This document shows positions 47,724 through 57,216 of a stretch of DNA of 64,000 nucleotides, piece after piece. A program made the translations under genes and the position numbers. This stretch comes from Streptomyces sp. CB02056 (GTDB lineage Bacteria; Actinomycetota; Actinomycetes; Streptomycetales; Streptomycetaceae). The notes beneath the pieces were generated by a model. The model did not search any database. It saw nothing but the letters and a program-made list of their open reading frames with translations, and was not told the DNA's origin. Position 1 is the stretch's first letter, and each line of letters opens with the position of its first letter. The stretch spans positions 124,001-188,000 of the forward strand of contig NZ_LIPD01000014.1 in assembly GCF_001905545.1 (NCBI RefSeq), in the 5' to 3' direction.

Positions 47724-49013
47724 TCAGCCCTTGAGCAGCTTGTTGCACTGCTCGACGGCGGTGTCCAGCGCCTGCTTGGAGCTGGTGTCGCCGCTGATGG
47801 CCAGCGCGAACTGCTGCTTGATGATGGTGCCCATCGCGTCGTCGACCTCGACCGGCTGGATCAGCTTGGCCTTGGCGAGCGAGGCGAAGGCCGTCACCTT
47901 GGCGTCGCCCGCGTTGGTGCCGTCGCTCTTGCTGAAGAACGGGTCGTTCGCGGAGGCCTTGGTGGACGGGAACACGCTGGTCAGGTGGGCGAAGGCGGCC
48001 TGGTTCTCGGGGCTGGTCACCCAGCGGGCGAGGGCCACCGCGGCGGCCGGGTTCCTGGTGTTCTTCGGGATGGACAGGCCCTGGACGTACAGCGGCGGGG
48101 TGGCCATCGCGGGGGAGGAGACGACCTTCGGGGCGAGGGTCGGGTTGTCGGTGGCGAGGCTGGTGATGTAGTTGCCGCCGCCGGTGGTCCAGGCCACCGT
48201 GCCGGAGCTGAAGAGCTTGGAGTTGCCGGCGTAGGTGTCGGTGAGCACCCCGTTCGGCATCAGGCCCTCCTTGAAGGCGTCGCGGTACTTGTCGAGCAGC
48301 GCGGCGGCCTCGGGGGTGTTGAAGGTGAAGGACTTGCCGTCGTCGGACATGATCTTCACGCCGATGTTGTACAGGTCCCCGATGCCCGGCTTGCGGCTCA
48401 TCAGGTAGGTCTGGCCGCCGGACTTCTCCTTCATCGTCCGGGCCTGGGCGATCAGCTCGTCCAGACTGGCCGGGGGCTTCTGCGGGTCCAGGCCGTTCTT
48501 CGTCAGGAGCTCGGAACTCCAGTAGTTCACATCGGTGTTGAGGTACCAGGGGTAGCCGAAGGTGCCCTGGTAGCCGTTGAACCGGTAGGCGGACACGCCG
48601 CCGGGGACGTACTCCTCGGCGAGCTTGGGGTCGGCCTTGGCGATGTCCAGCAGGACGTCCTTCTTCGCCAGCGGGAAGGCGAAGTCCGGCGGGAGGTTGA
48701 CCACGTCGGGCAGGCTGCCGGCGGCGGCCTGGCTGAGCACCTTGTCGGAGTAGCCCTCACCGGGCTGGTCGAGCCACTCGACGTCGACGCCGGGGTACTT
48801 CTTCTTGAAGCCGTCCAGCACGCCCTGCATGTAGTCGGTGAACTTCGGCTTGAGCGACCAGGTCTGGATCGAGACCTTGCCCTTGACCTCGCCGGTGGCG
48901 GCCGCACTCGCCACCGCGTCGCTGTCCTTGGTGTCGCCGGAGCCGAGTCCGCAGCCGGTGAGCGCGGCGGTGGCGAGCGCGGTCGTGGTCAGTGCCGCCC
49001 AGATTCTTCGCAT
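47724..49013 (-). CDS. Sugar-binding lipoprotein of a CUT1 ABC importer
   Basis: This 429-residue family-1 solute-binding protein has a lipoprotein signal RIWAALTTTALATAALTGC with lipobox LTGC. The SBP core shows KVSIQTWSLKPKF near the N-terminus, SLDELIAQARTMKEKSGG and TWWTTGGG-like ligand-binding loops (VAWTTGGGNY). ATG 49013 follows GGGAGA. It heads the operon with the two permeases, GH5-like, GH38, ROK kinase and ManA, and its promoter region carries the LacI-type palindrome. Ligand inferred: mannose-rich oligosaccharide released by the GH85 enzyme. Confidence 0.9.
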   Translation of the reverse strand: MRRIWAALTTTALATAALTGCGLGSGDTKDSDAVASAAATGEVKGKVSIQTWSLKPKFTDYMQGVLDGFKKKYPGVDVEWLDQPGEGYSDKVLSQAAAGSLPDVVNLPPDFAFPLAKKDVLLDIAKADPKLAEEYVPGGVSAYRFNGYQGTFGYPWYLNTDVNYWSSELLTKNGLDPQKPPASLDELIAQARTMKEKSGGQTYLMSRKPGIGDLYNIGVKIMSDDGKSFTFNTPEAAALLDKYRDAFKEGLMPNGVLTDTYAGNSKLFSSGTVAWTTGGGNYITSLATDNPTLAPKVVSSPAMATPPLYVQGLSIPKNTRNPAAAVALARWVTSPENQAAFAHLTSVFPSTKASANDPFFSKSDGTNAGDAKVTAFASLAKAKLIQPVEVDDAMGTIIKQQFALAISGDTSSKQALDTAVEQCNKLLKG

Positions 49014-49091
49014 GAGGGTCTCCCGGTCCTGGGGGTGGGTGGGGGATCGTGCCGAGCTCGGGGGTTGTGTCGGATTCCGCAACCTGACTAA

Positions 49092-49105
49092 CTAAACCGG
49101 TCTAG
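49092..49105. promoter_or_regulatory. LacI-type operator 1 (between lacI and the transporter operon)
   Basis: CTAAACCGGTCTAG is a 14-bp palindrome with one mismatched pair. A near-identical palindrome (CTGAACCGGTTTAG) lies upstream of the GH85 gene. Located 79 bp upstream of the lipoprotein ATG and 59 bp upstream of lacI, it could repress both divergent units. On the operon strand it sits between CTGGCA and TTAGTC, a plausible -35/-10 pair 17 bp apart. Confidence 0.8.
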
Positions 49106-49163
49106 CTATGCCAGGGACTATGCTCCCGCCTAAACTTGGATGTCAAGAGAGGAGTCGGGTTCT

Positions 49164-50246
49164 GTGGGCAGACCGACGATCGCCGACATCGCCCGCCAGG
49201 CCGGTGTCTCCAAGGGCGCGGTGTCCTTCGCGCTCAACGGCCGGCCGGGCGTCAGCGAGGCGACCAGGGCCCGGATCCTGCGGGTCGCCGAGGAGATGAA
49301 CTGGCGCCCGCACAGCGCCGCGCGGGCCCTCGGCGGAGCCAGGTCCGACGCCGTCGGCCTGGTGATCGCCCGGCCGGCCCGGACCATCGGCGTCGAGCCG
49401 TTCTTCAGCCAACTGCTGTCCGGGCTCCAGGCGGTGCTCTCGGCCAGCTCGATCGCGCTGCACCTGATGGTGGTCGAGGACACCGCCGCCGAGATCGAGG
49501 TCTACCGGGGCTGGGCCTCCGAGCACCGGGTCGACGGCTTCATCGTGGTCGACCTCCAGGTCAGGGACCCGAGGCTGCCGGTGCTGGACGAACTCGGGCT
49601 GCCCGCCGTGGTGCTGGGCGGGCCCGGCAAGGGCGGCAACCAGCTGCGGATCTGGGCCGACGACCGGGAGGCGATGCTCTCGATCGTCGACTACCTGGCC
49701 GCCATCGGCCACCGGCGGATCGCCCACCTCGCCGGGCTGCCGCACTTCCAGCACACCCAGCGGCGGATCCGCGCGCTGCGCGACGCCTCGCGCCGGCTCG
49801 GGCTGGAGGAGGCGGTGTCGGTGCCCACCGACTTCAGCGACGCCGAGGGCGCGGCCGCCACCCGGACGCTGCTGTCCCGGGCCGGGCGGCCCACCGCGAT
49901 CGTCTACGACAGCGACGTGATGGCCGTCGCCGGGCTCGGCGTGGCCGGGGAGATGGGGGTCGCGGTGCCCGGCGAGCTGTCCATCGTCTCCTTCGACGAC
50001 TCGGTGCTCGCCCGGATCGTGCACCCGCCGCTGACCGCGCTCAGCCGGGACACCTTCGCGCTCGGCGAGCAGGTCGCGCGCAGCCTGCTGGAGGCGCTGG
50101 AGGGGGCCGGTGCGGGGCGGGACCTCCAGATGCCCACGCCGCGGCTGACCGTACGGGAGTCCACCTCGCCGCCCGGCGCGCCCGGGACTTCCCCCTCCGG
50201 AGTGGTTGTCGCGCGCATCGTTGACAGCGGTTCTGAACCGGTTTAG
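49164..50246 (+). CDS. LacI-family transcriptional regulator of the N-glycan locus
   Basis: This 360-residue LacI repressor has the N-terminal HTH GRPTIADIARQAGVSKGAVSFALNG and the hinge segment SAARALGGARSD, followed by a periplasmic-binding-like sensor domain ending with FDDSVLARIVHPPLTAL. I take GTG 49164 because AGGAG lies 10 bp before it, whereas the ATG at 49140 lies upstream of that ribosome site. It is divergent from the transporter operon. Its own stop codon (TAG, 50244-50246) is part of a second copy of the operator palindrome, so it probably regulates both arms of the locus. Confidence 0.92.
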   Translation: MGRPTIADIARQAGVSKGAVSFALNGRPGVSEATRARILRVAEEMNWRPHSAARALGGARSDAVGLVIARPARTIGVEPFFSQLLSGLQAVLSASSIALHLMVVEDTAAEIEVYRGWASEHRVDGFIVVDLQVRDPRLPVLDELGLPAVVLGGPGKGGNQLRIWADDREAMLSIVDYLAAIGHRRIAHLAGLPHFQHTQRRIRALRDASRRLGLEEAVSVPTDFSDAEGAAATRTLLSRAGRPTAIVYDSDVMAVAGLGVAGEMGVAVPGELSIVSFDDSVLARIVHPPLTALSRDTFALGEQVARSLLEALEGAGAGRDLQMPTPRLTVRESTSPPGAPGTSPSGVVVARIVDSGSEPV

Positions 50247-50249
50247 CCT
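50221..50249 (+). promoter_or_regulatory. Promoter with embedded operator for the GH85 gene
   Basis: TTGACA (50221-50226), a 17-bp spacer and TAGCCT (50244-50249) form a promoter inside the 3' end of lacI. The palindrome CTGAACCGGTTTAG (50233-50246) lies between -35 and -10, so a bound repressor would block RNA polymerase directly. Confidence 0.8.
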
Positions 50250-50498
50250 CGCAGCGCCGAGCGGCAGCCGCTCGGTCCGCTCCGCCGCACTCCGTCCGGC
50301 CCCCGCTGCCCGTCCCGCCGCCCGTCCCGCTCCCCGCGCCGCCGCTCCGGTGCGCCGGGGGCCCGGCGGCGGCGCGACCCCCACCCGATCCACCACCGGC
50401 ACCACACGCTCCAGCACCGGCACGCCCGCATGCAGCCGGGCCCCCGTCCGCGACGGCGGGCCCGCCCCCACCCTCCTCCGCTCGATCGGAGCCACCGC

Positions 50499-52967
50499 AT
50501 GTCACGACGCCTCCCCCTGCTGCTCAGCGCCGTCCTCGCGACGGCCGCCCTGACCGCCACCCCCGCCGCCTGGGCCGACCCGGCACCGGCCGCGCTGCCG
50601 GGCGCCGGGCCGGCCGCGGCACCCGCCGCCACCGCCGGCCAGGGCAGCCAGCCCTTCGCCTCGTACTGGTACCCCAACAGCATCCTGAACTGGGACCCGG
50701 CCACCGACCCGGACGCCCGCTTCAACCGCTCCCGCGTCCCGCTCCAGCCGCGCACCAGCGACCCGGCGCTGCGGGCCAACCCCAACGCCCGGACCGGCGA
50801 AGGGAAGATCGCTTCCCTGGTCTCCTTCGGCCCCACCTCCAACAACCCCTCGCAGGGCTCCGCCGACCCCAACTACTACGCCTTCGGCTACTGGCAGTAC
50901 GTCGACAAGCTGGTGTTCTGGGGCGGCTCGGCCGGCGAGGGCCTGATCCTCGCCCCCAACCCGACCGTGATCGACGCCGCCCACCGCAACGGCGTCAAGG
51001 TCTACGGCACGGTCTTCTTCCCGCCCGGCGCGTACGGCGGACAGCTCCAGTGGGTGCGCGACTTCGTCCAGAAGTCCGGCAGCCGCTACCCCGTCGCCGA
51101 CAAGCTCGTCCAGGCCGCGCAGTACTACGGCTTCGACGGCTGGTTCATCAACCAGGAGACCGGCGGCGGCGATTCGGCCCTGGCGGGCGAGCTGCGCAAC
51201 CTGATGCAGTACACCAAGGCGCAGAGCGGCACCGAGTTCATGTGGTACGACGCGATGACCACCTCCGGCGGGGTGAACTGGCAGAACGCCCTCACCTCCG
51301 CCAACTCGCCCTTCCTGCAGGACGGTTCGAAGCGCACCTCGGACTCGATGTTCCTGAACTTCGACTGGTCGGCGAGCGGCCTCAACTCCTCCCGGGCGTT
51401 GGCCCGGCAGCTCGGCCGCAGCGAGTACGACCTCTACTCCGGTATCGACACCGAGGCCAACGGCTACAACACCGGCGTGAACTGGTCCGCCCTCTTCCCA
51501 TCCGGGCAGCCGCACACCACCTCGCTCGGCCTCTACCGCCCCGAGTGGACCTGGAAGTCCGCCACCGACCGCGCCGACTTCTACGCCAAGGACGCCCGCT
51601 ACTGGGTCGGCGCCAACAACGACCCGTCCCGGACCGACCTCTCGGCGAGCTGGCCCGGCCTGGCCGGCTACGTCGCCGAATCCTCGCCGATCACCGCCAA
51701 GCCGTTCGTCACCACCTTCGACACCGGGCAGGGCGACTTCTACAACGCGGCCGGCACCCGGGTCGCCACCGGCGGCTGGAACAACCTCTCGCTCCAGGAC
51801 GTCCCGCCCACCTACCGCTGGATGGTCGACTCGACCGGCAGCAGGCTCACCCCGTCCGTCGACTTCGGCGACGCCTACCAGGGCGGTTCCTCCCTGCGGT
51901 TGAGCGGAAAGCTCGACGCCGCCAACACCGTACGGCTGTACCAGACCAAGCTGCCCGTCGCCGCGAACACCAGGCTGGACCTGGTGGTCAAGACCCCGGC
52001 CGCCGGGCCCACGAAGCTCAAGGCCGCGGTGTCGTTCACGGACTCCCCGAGCAGCTTCACCACGGTCGACGTCGGCGCCAACACCGGCACCGGCTGGGAG
52101 CGGCACACCCTCGACCTCTCCCCGTACGCGGGCCGCACCATCGCCCAGATCGCCCTGCGGGTCGAGGGGAGCGACCCCTCGTACGACCTCCGGGTCGGTC
52201 AACTCGCCGTCTACGACGGCTCGGTGGAGACCCCGGCGGCACCGGCCGGACTCACCGTGCTCGGCGCGAGCGACGTGACCGCCGGCTCCAGCCAGTCGCT
52301 GCGGCTGTCCTGGACGGCGGCGCCCGGCGGCAACGTGCACCACTACGAGGTGTACCGCCGCAACGCGGACGGCAGCCGCAGCTTCCTCGGCGCCACGCCC
52401 AACGACGCGTACTTCGTCGGGCGGCTCGACCGGGCGGGCGGCGAGAACACCACCACGCTGGACGTCGAGGCGGTGTCCACCACCTACGGGCGCTCCACCG
52501 CCGCGTCCACGACCGTCGGTTGGAACGGCACCCCGCCGACCTCCACCAACCTGGCGCTCAACCGCCCGGCCACCGCCTCCGGCCAGTGCAACGCCAACGA
52601 GGGCCCGGCCAAGGCCGTCAACGGCAGCGTCAGCGGCGGGACCGGGGACAAGTGGTGCGCGCTGACCTCCGCCAAGTGGCTGGAGGTGGACCTCGGTTCG
52701 GCGAAGCAGCTGTCGAAGTTCGTGGTCAAGCACGCGGCGGCGGGCGGCGAGAGCGCCTCGTTCAACACCCGCGACTTCGCCATCCAGGTCCGCTCGGGCA
52801 CCAACGACCCCTGGACGACCGTCGCCGACGTCACCGGCAACACGGCCGGCACCACCACCCACCCGGTGGACACCGCCGCCCGCTACGTCCGGCTGGTGGT
52901 CAACACGCCGACCCAGAATGGTGATCCGGCCGCCCGCGTCTACGAGTTCGAGGCCTGGGGCGCGTAG
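50499..52967 (+). CDS. Secreted GH85 endo-beta-N-acetylglucosaminidase
   Basis: This enzyme cleaves the chitobiose core of N-glycans outside the cell. The 822-residue protein has a signal peptide (LPLLLSAVLATAALTATPAAWA). The GH85 barrel shows FASYWYPNSILNW, VYGTVFFPPG and the catalytic FDGWFINQETGG, where N218 orients the substrate acetamido group and E220 is the acid/base. Beyond the barrel lie a beta-sandwich (about 420-580), an FN3-like segment and a C-terminal F5/8 type C (CBM32) module (about 690-822: LALNRPATASG...WLEVDLG). ATG has CGGAG upstream. Gene placement behind its own LacI-controlled promoter fits induction by glycoprotein sugars. Confidence 0.93.
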   Translation: MSRRLPLLLSAVLATAALTATPAAWADPAPAALPGAGPAAAPAATAGQGSQPFASYWYPNSILNWDPATDPDARFNRSRVPLQPRTSDPALRANPNARTGEGKIASLVSFGPTSNNPSQGSADPNYYAFGYWQYVDKLVFWGGSAGEGLILAPNPTVIDAAHRNGVKVYGTVFFPPGAYGGQLQWVRDFVQKSGSRYPVADKLVQAAQYYGFDGWFINQETGGGDSALAGELRNLMQYTKAQSGTEFMWYDAMTTSGGVNWQNALTSANSPFLQDGSKRTSDSMFLNFDWSASGLNSSRALARQLGRSEYDLYSGIDTEANGYNTGVNWSALFPSGQPHTTSLGLYRPEWTWKSATDRADFYAKDARYWVGANNDPSRTDLSASWPGLAGYVAESSPITAKPFVTTFDTGQGDFYNAAGTRVATGGWNNLSLQDVPPTYRWMVDSTGSRLTPSVDFGDAYQGGSSLRLSGKLDAANTVRLYQTKLPVAANTRLDLVVKTPAAGPTKLKAAVSFTDSPSSFTTVDVGANTGTGWERHTLDLSPYAGRTIAQIALRVEGSDPSYDLRVGQLAVYDGSVETPAAPAGLTVLGASDVTAGSSQSLRLSWTAAPGGNVHHYEVYRRNADGSRSFLGATPNDAYFVGRLDRAGGENTTTLDVEAVSTTYGRSTAASTTVGWNGTPPTSTNLALNRPATASGQCNANEGPAKAVNGSVSGGTGDKWCALTSAKWLEVDLGSAKQLSKFVVKHAAAGGESASFNTRDFAIQVRSGTNDPWTTVADVTGNTAGTTTHPVDTAARYVRLVVNTPTQNGDPAARVYEFEAWGA

Positions 52968-53034
52968 CCCGCGCTGCCCTCCCGCTGTCCCGCGCTGTCC
53001 CGCGCCGCCCTGTTCGAGGAAAGGAAGCACCCCC

Positions 53035-56000
53035 GTGCCGGTCACCATCACCGCCGTCGAGAGCACCGATCTGTTCGTCGGCCCCGAGGACGCCCCGCGC
53101 CAAGTGCTGCGGGTCACGCTGGAGGGCCCGGCCGCCCGGATCACCGTCAGCGGCCCGGGCGTCCGCGGCGAGGCGACCGGCACGGGCCTGGTCGAGGTCC
53201 CGCTGGAGATCAGCGGGGCCTCGACCGGCGACCGACTCCCGGTCACCCTCCGGGCCTCGGACGCCACCGCCGAATCCGTGGTCGAGGTCGCCGAGCCCGG
53301 CTGGACCATGTTCCTGGTCTCGCACTTCCACTACGACCCGGTCTGGTGGAACACCCAGGCCGCCTACACCTCCCCGTGGGAACTGCTCTCCGCCGACGCC
53401 ACCACCCGGCCGCTGTGGGAGCGCAACGGCTTCGCCCTCGTCGACGCGCACCTGGACCTCGCCCTGCGGGACCCGGTGTACAAGTTCGTGCTCGCCGAAG
53501 TCGACTACCTGAAGCCGTACTTCGACCAGCACCCGGAGCGCCGCGAGACCCTTCGGCAGCTGCTGGAACGCGGCCAGGTCGAACTCGTCGGCGGCACCTA
53601 CAACGAGCCGAACACCAACCTCACCGGCGCCGAGACCACCATCCGCAACATCGTCTACGGCATCGGCTACCAGCGCGACATCCTCGGCGGCGACCCCCGG
53701 ACCGCCTGGCAGCTCGACGTGTTCGGGCACGACCCGCAGTTCCCCGGCCACCTCGCCGCGGCCGGCCTCACCGGCAGCGCCTGGGCGCGCGGCCCCTTCC
53801 ACCAGTGGGGCCCGATCCAGAAGAACTTCCGCGAGGCCAAGGACGACGCCCGGGTGATGCAGTTCCCGAGCGAGTTCGAGTGGATCGCCCCCGGCGGGGA
53901 CGGCGTGCTCACCCACTACATGCCGCACCACTACTCGGCCGGCTGGTGGATGGACTCCTCCCCGGACCTCGCCACCGCCGAACAGGCCGTCTACGAGCTG
54001 TACCGCAAGCTCAAGCCCGTGGGCGCGACGAAGAACCTGCTGCTGCCGGTGGGCACGGACTACACCCCGCCGAACAAGTGGGTCACCGAGATCCACCGCT
54101 CCTGGGCCGCCAGGTACCTCTGGCCCCGGTTCGTCTGCGCCACCCCGCGCGATTTCCTCGACGCCGTCCGCGCCGAGCTGGCGGCCACCGGCCGGCGGCC
54201 CAGCCCGCAGACCCGCGACATGAACCCGGTGTACACCGGCAAGGACGTCTCGTACATCGACACCAAGCAGGCCCAACGGGCCGGCGAGGTCGCGGCCGTG
54301 GACGCCGAGAAGCTCGCCACGCTCGCCTCCGTGCACGGCCTCGGCCGCTACCCGGCCGCGGCGCTCGACAAGGTCTGGCGCCAACTCGCCTACGGCGCCC
54401 ACCACGACGCGATCACCGGCTCCGAGTCCGACCAGGTGTACCTGGACCTGCTCGGCGGCTGGCGGGAGGCGTACGACCTGGCCTCCGGCGTCCGGGACGC
54501 GGCGCTGGACGCGCTGACCGCGCGGATCTCCACGGCGGGCGCGGGGCAGGCCGTCGTGGTCGCCAACACGCTCTCCTTCGACCGGACCGACCTCGTCACC
54601 GTCGAACTCCCCTCCGACGCAACTTCGGTGAGGGTGCTGGACGACGCCGGCTCGCCCGTTCCCAGCGCCGTCGACCGGGGCACCCTGCGCTTCCTCGCCG
54701 CCGACGTGCCCGCGCTCGGCTGGCGCACCTGGCGACTGGTGGAGGGGGAGGCGGAGCAGCCGTGGACGCCGGCCCCGGGCGTGACGATCGGCAACGGCCG
54801 GTACCGGGTGACCGCCGACCCGGCGCGCGGCGGCGGCCTCTGCTCGGTTCAGGACCTCCTGCACGACCGGGAGTTGATCCAGGAAGGCCGGATCGGCAAC
54901 GAGCTGCGCGTGTACGAGGAGTACCCGCAGCACCCCGACTTCGGCGAGGGCCCCTGGCACCTGGTGCCCAGCGGACCGGTGACCGGCTCCGGGGGAGCCG
55001 ACGCCGCCGTCCGCCGGGAGACCGGGCCGCTCGGCGAGCGCCTGCTGATCGACGGCGCCGTCGACGGCGTCCGGTACGAGCAGACCGTCACCCTCTGGCG
55101 CGGCCTCGACCGGGTGGACTGCCGCACCCGGGTGGTGGACTACTCCGGCGCCGACCGGCTGCTGCGGCTGCGCTTCCCGGTGGACGTCCCCGGCGGCCTG
55201 CCGGTCAGCGAGGTCGCGGGCGCGGTCGTCGGACGCGGCTTCGCGATGCCCGACGTGGACTCGGCGGAGGCGCCGTGGACCCTGGACAACCCGGCCAACA
55301 CCTGGTTCGGCCTCGGCGCCACCGCGCGGGTCGAACTGACCGACAGCGCGGGGACGGTGACCGGTTCGCGCGCCCTCGGCGTGGCGGAGGTCGTCGTCCC
55401 CACCCTGGACGACGCCGCCGACGCCCGCCCCCTGGTGGTCGCGCTGGCGCGGGTCGGAGTCACCGCCACCACCTCGGGCGCCGACTGGGCGCGGTACGGC
55501 TGGCTGGACGTGGACTCCAACCTGCCGGACTTCCGCATCGTGGTCGGCTCGCCGGACCTCAACCCGGTGGCACGGGAGTTGATCGACCTGGCGGGCGAGG
55601 AGTACGCGGCCGCCCTGAAGACGCACGGCGCGGTCTGGGTACCGGCGGCGACCCCGCTCACCGAGGTCTGGCGCCCGGACGCCGACCTGCGCGACCTGCG
55701 CGCACTGCCGGCACTGATCGTCTCCGACCCCTCCGCCCTGGTCGACGACCTGGCCGACGCCCGGATCACCGCCGTCTGCCCGTCCGCCGTCCGGGACCAA
55801 CTCGCCGACCACACCGTGGCCTTGCTGAGCTTCGGCCTGCCCGGCTTCGCCGTCGACACCACCGGCGCGCTGCACCTGTCGCTGATGCGCTCCTGCACCG
55901 GCTGGCCGTCCGGCGTCTGGATCGACCCGCCCCGGCGCACCCTGCCCGACGGCGCCTCCTTCCAACTCCAGCACTGGACACATGAGTTCAGCTACGCACT

Positions 56001-57216
56001 GGTCGGCGGCGACGGCGACTGGCGGGACCAGACACTGCCCGCCCAGGGCCAGGAGTTCAACCACCCGCTGTACGCCCGGATCGCCCCCGCCCAGGAGGGA
56101 CCGCTGCCGGCCACCCTCTCCTGGCTGCGGGTCGAACCCCAGCGCGAGGTGCTGCTCGGCACCCTCAAGCCGAGCGGCAACCCGATCGCGCACGGCTCGG
56201 CCGCGCCGCTCGGCAGCGAACTCACCGTCCGGCTGGTCGAGTCGACCGGCCTCGGCCGGACCGCGAAGCTCAGCGGCGCACTCGGCCTGGACGAGGTGCG
56301 CGCCGCCGACCTGCTGGAACGCCCGCGCCCCGCCGGCGGCCCCGCCCTCGACCTCGCCGGCTCGCAGATCGCCACCCTGCTCGCCTCCCCGGCCGTCACA
56401 GCCCCGGAGGGTGAGACGGACCTCGGTCCGGTGGCGGAGACGGCCCAGCCCGTCCACGCCCGCTACTGGCTGCACAACCGGGGCCCGGCACCACTCGGTT
56501 ACCTGCCGGTGTCCGTCGGCGCCTCGCCCGGACTGCTGCGGACGGCGGGGGAGCCGGTGACGCTCTCGGTCGCCCTCTCCTCCCAGCTGCGGGACGCGGC
56601 CGTCGAGGGCACAGCCGTCGTACTCCCGCCCGAGGGCTGGACCACGAGCCTCGGCAGCCGCCCGTACCGGCTCGCACCCGACGGCCACCTGCGCTTCCCG
56701 GTGACCCTCACCCCGCCAGCCGACGCCGAGCCCGGGCTGCACTTCGCCGCTGTCCGGATCGAGCACGACGGCCAGCAGATCGAGGACGTGGTGACCATCG
56801 CCGTCGGCGACCTGCCCGACCTGCTGCCCGTCCCCGGCGACACCCCCGAGGACTGGACGATCGCCCAGGGCACCAAGGCCACCAGCGGCCGCGACACCGG
56901 CCTGGACGTCGAGGTCTCCACCGAGACCCTGCACGTCGTCCCCGGCAGCCGTACCGCCCTCTCCCTCACCCTCACCAACCGCACCCGCGGCGAGATCCGG
57001 GGCGAGCTGCAACTCGTCTCTCCCTGGGGCACCTGGGACGTCATCGCCGACCCCGTCCGCGGCTTCACCGTCCCGGCCGGCAGCTCGTCGGTGGTCGAAT
57101 TCGCCGTCTCCGTCGCCGAATCCACCGACCCGGGCTCGTACTGGGCCCTGGCGAAGGTCATGTGGTTCGGCCGCTGCCAGTACGCCCCGACCGTCGCCCT
57201 GGTGGTGGAAGCATGA
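53035..57216 (+). CDS. Very large GH38 alpha-mannosidase (1393 aa)
   Basis: This is a second GH38 mannosidase, structurally different from the one at 41291. It has HFHYDPVWWN (zinc ligands H97, H99 and D101), WQLDVFGH with the nucleophile D228, and AHHDAITGSESDQVYLDL, the GH38 third motif. The catalytic domain is N-terminal and is followed by nearly 1000 residues of beta-rich modules, including an NPCBM/alpha-galactosidase-like segment and a terminal CARDB-like domain (VVPGSRTALSLTLTNRTRGEIRGELQL). No signal peptide is visible, so despite its size it may be cytoplasmic. GTG at 53035 follows GGAAAGGAAG. Its stop overlaps the next gene (ATGA). Confidence 0.9.
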   Translation: MPVTITAVESTDLFVGPEDAPRQVLRVTLEGPAARITVSGPGVRGEATGTGLVEVPLEISGASTGDRLPVTLRASDATAESVVEVAEPGWTMFLVSHFHYDPVWWNTQAAYTSPWELLSADATTRPLWERNGFALVDAHLDLALRDPVYKFVLAEVDYLKPYFDQHPERRETLRQLLERGQVELVGGTYNEPNTNLTGAETTIRNIVYGIGYQRDILGGDPRTAWQLDVFGHDPQFPGHLAAAGLTGSAWARGPFHQWGPIQKNFREAKDDARVMQFPSEFEWIAPGGDGVLTHYMPHHYSAGWWMDSSPDLATAEQAVYELYRKLKPVGATKNLLLPVGTDYTPPNKWVTEIHRSWAARYLWPRFVCATPRDFLDAVRAELAATGRRPSPQTRDMNPVYTGKDVSYIDTKQAQRAGEVAAVDAEKLATLASVHGLGRYPAAALDKVWRQLAYGAHHDAITGSESDQVYLDLLGGWREAYDLASGVRDAALDALTARISTAGAGQAVVVANTLSFDRTDLVTVELPSDATSVRVLDDAGSPVPSAVDRGTLRFLAADVPALGWRTWRLVEGEAEQPWTPAPGVTIGNGRYRVTADPARGGGLCSVQDLLHDRELIQEGRIGNELRVYEEYPQHPDFGEGPWHLVPSGPVTGSGGADAAVRRETGPLGERLLIDGAVDGVRYEQTVTLWRGLDRVDCRTRVVDYSGADRLLRLRFPVDVPGGLPVSEVAGAVVGRGFAMPDVDSAEAPWTLDNPANTWFGLGATARVELTDSAGTVTGSRALGVAEVVVPTLDDAADARPLVVALARVGVTATTSGADWARYGWLDVDSNLPDFRIVVGSPDLNPVARELIDLAGEEYAAALKTHGAVWVPAATPLTEVWRPDADLRDLRALPALIVSDPSALVDDLADARITAVCPSAVRDQLADHTVALLSFGLPGFAVDTTGALHLSLMRSCTGWPSGVWIDPPRRTLPDGASFQLQHWTHEFSYALVGGDGDWRDQTLPAQGQEFNHPLYARIAPAQEGPLPATLSWLRVEPQREVLLGTLKPSGNPIAHGSAAPLGSELTVRLVESTGLGRTAKLSGALGLDEVRAADLLERPRPAGGPALDLAGSQIATLLASPAVTAPEGETDLGPVAETAQPVHARYWLHNRGPAPLGYLPVSVGASPGLLRTAGEPVTLSVALSSQLRDAAVEGTAVVLPPEGWTTSLGSRPYRLAPDGHLRFPVTLTPPADAEPGLHFAAVRIEHDGQQIEDVVTIAVGDLPDLLPVPGDTPEDWTIAQGTKATSGRDTGLDVEVSTETLHVVPGSRTALSLTLTNRTRGEIRGELQLVSPWGTWDVIADPVRGFTVPAGSSSVVEFAVSVAESTDPGSYWALAKVMWFGRCQYAPTVALVVEA

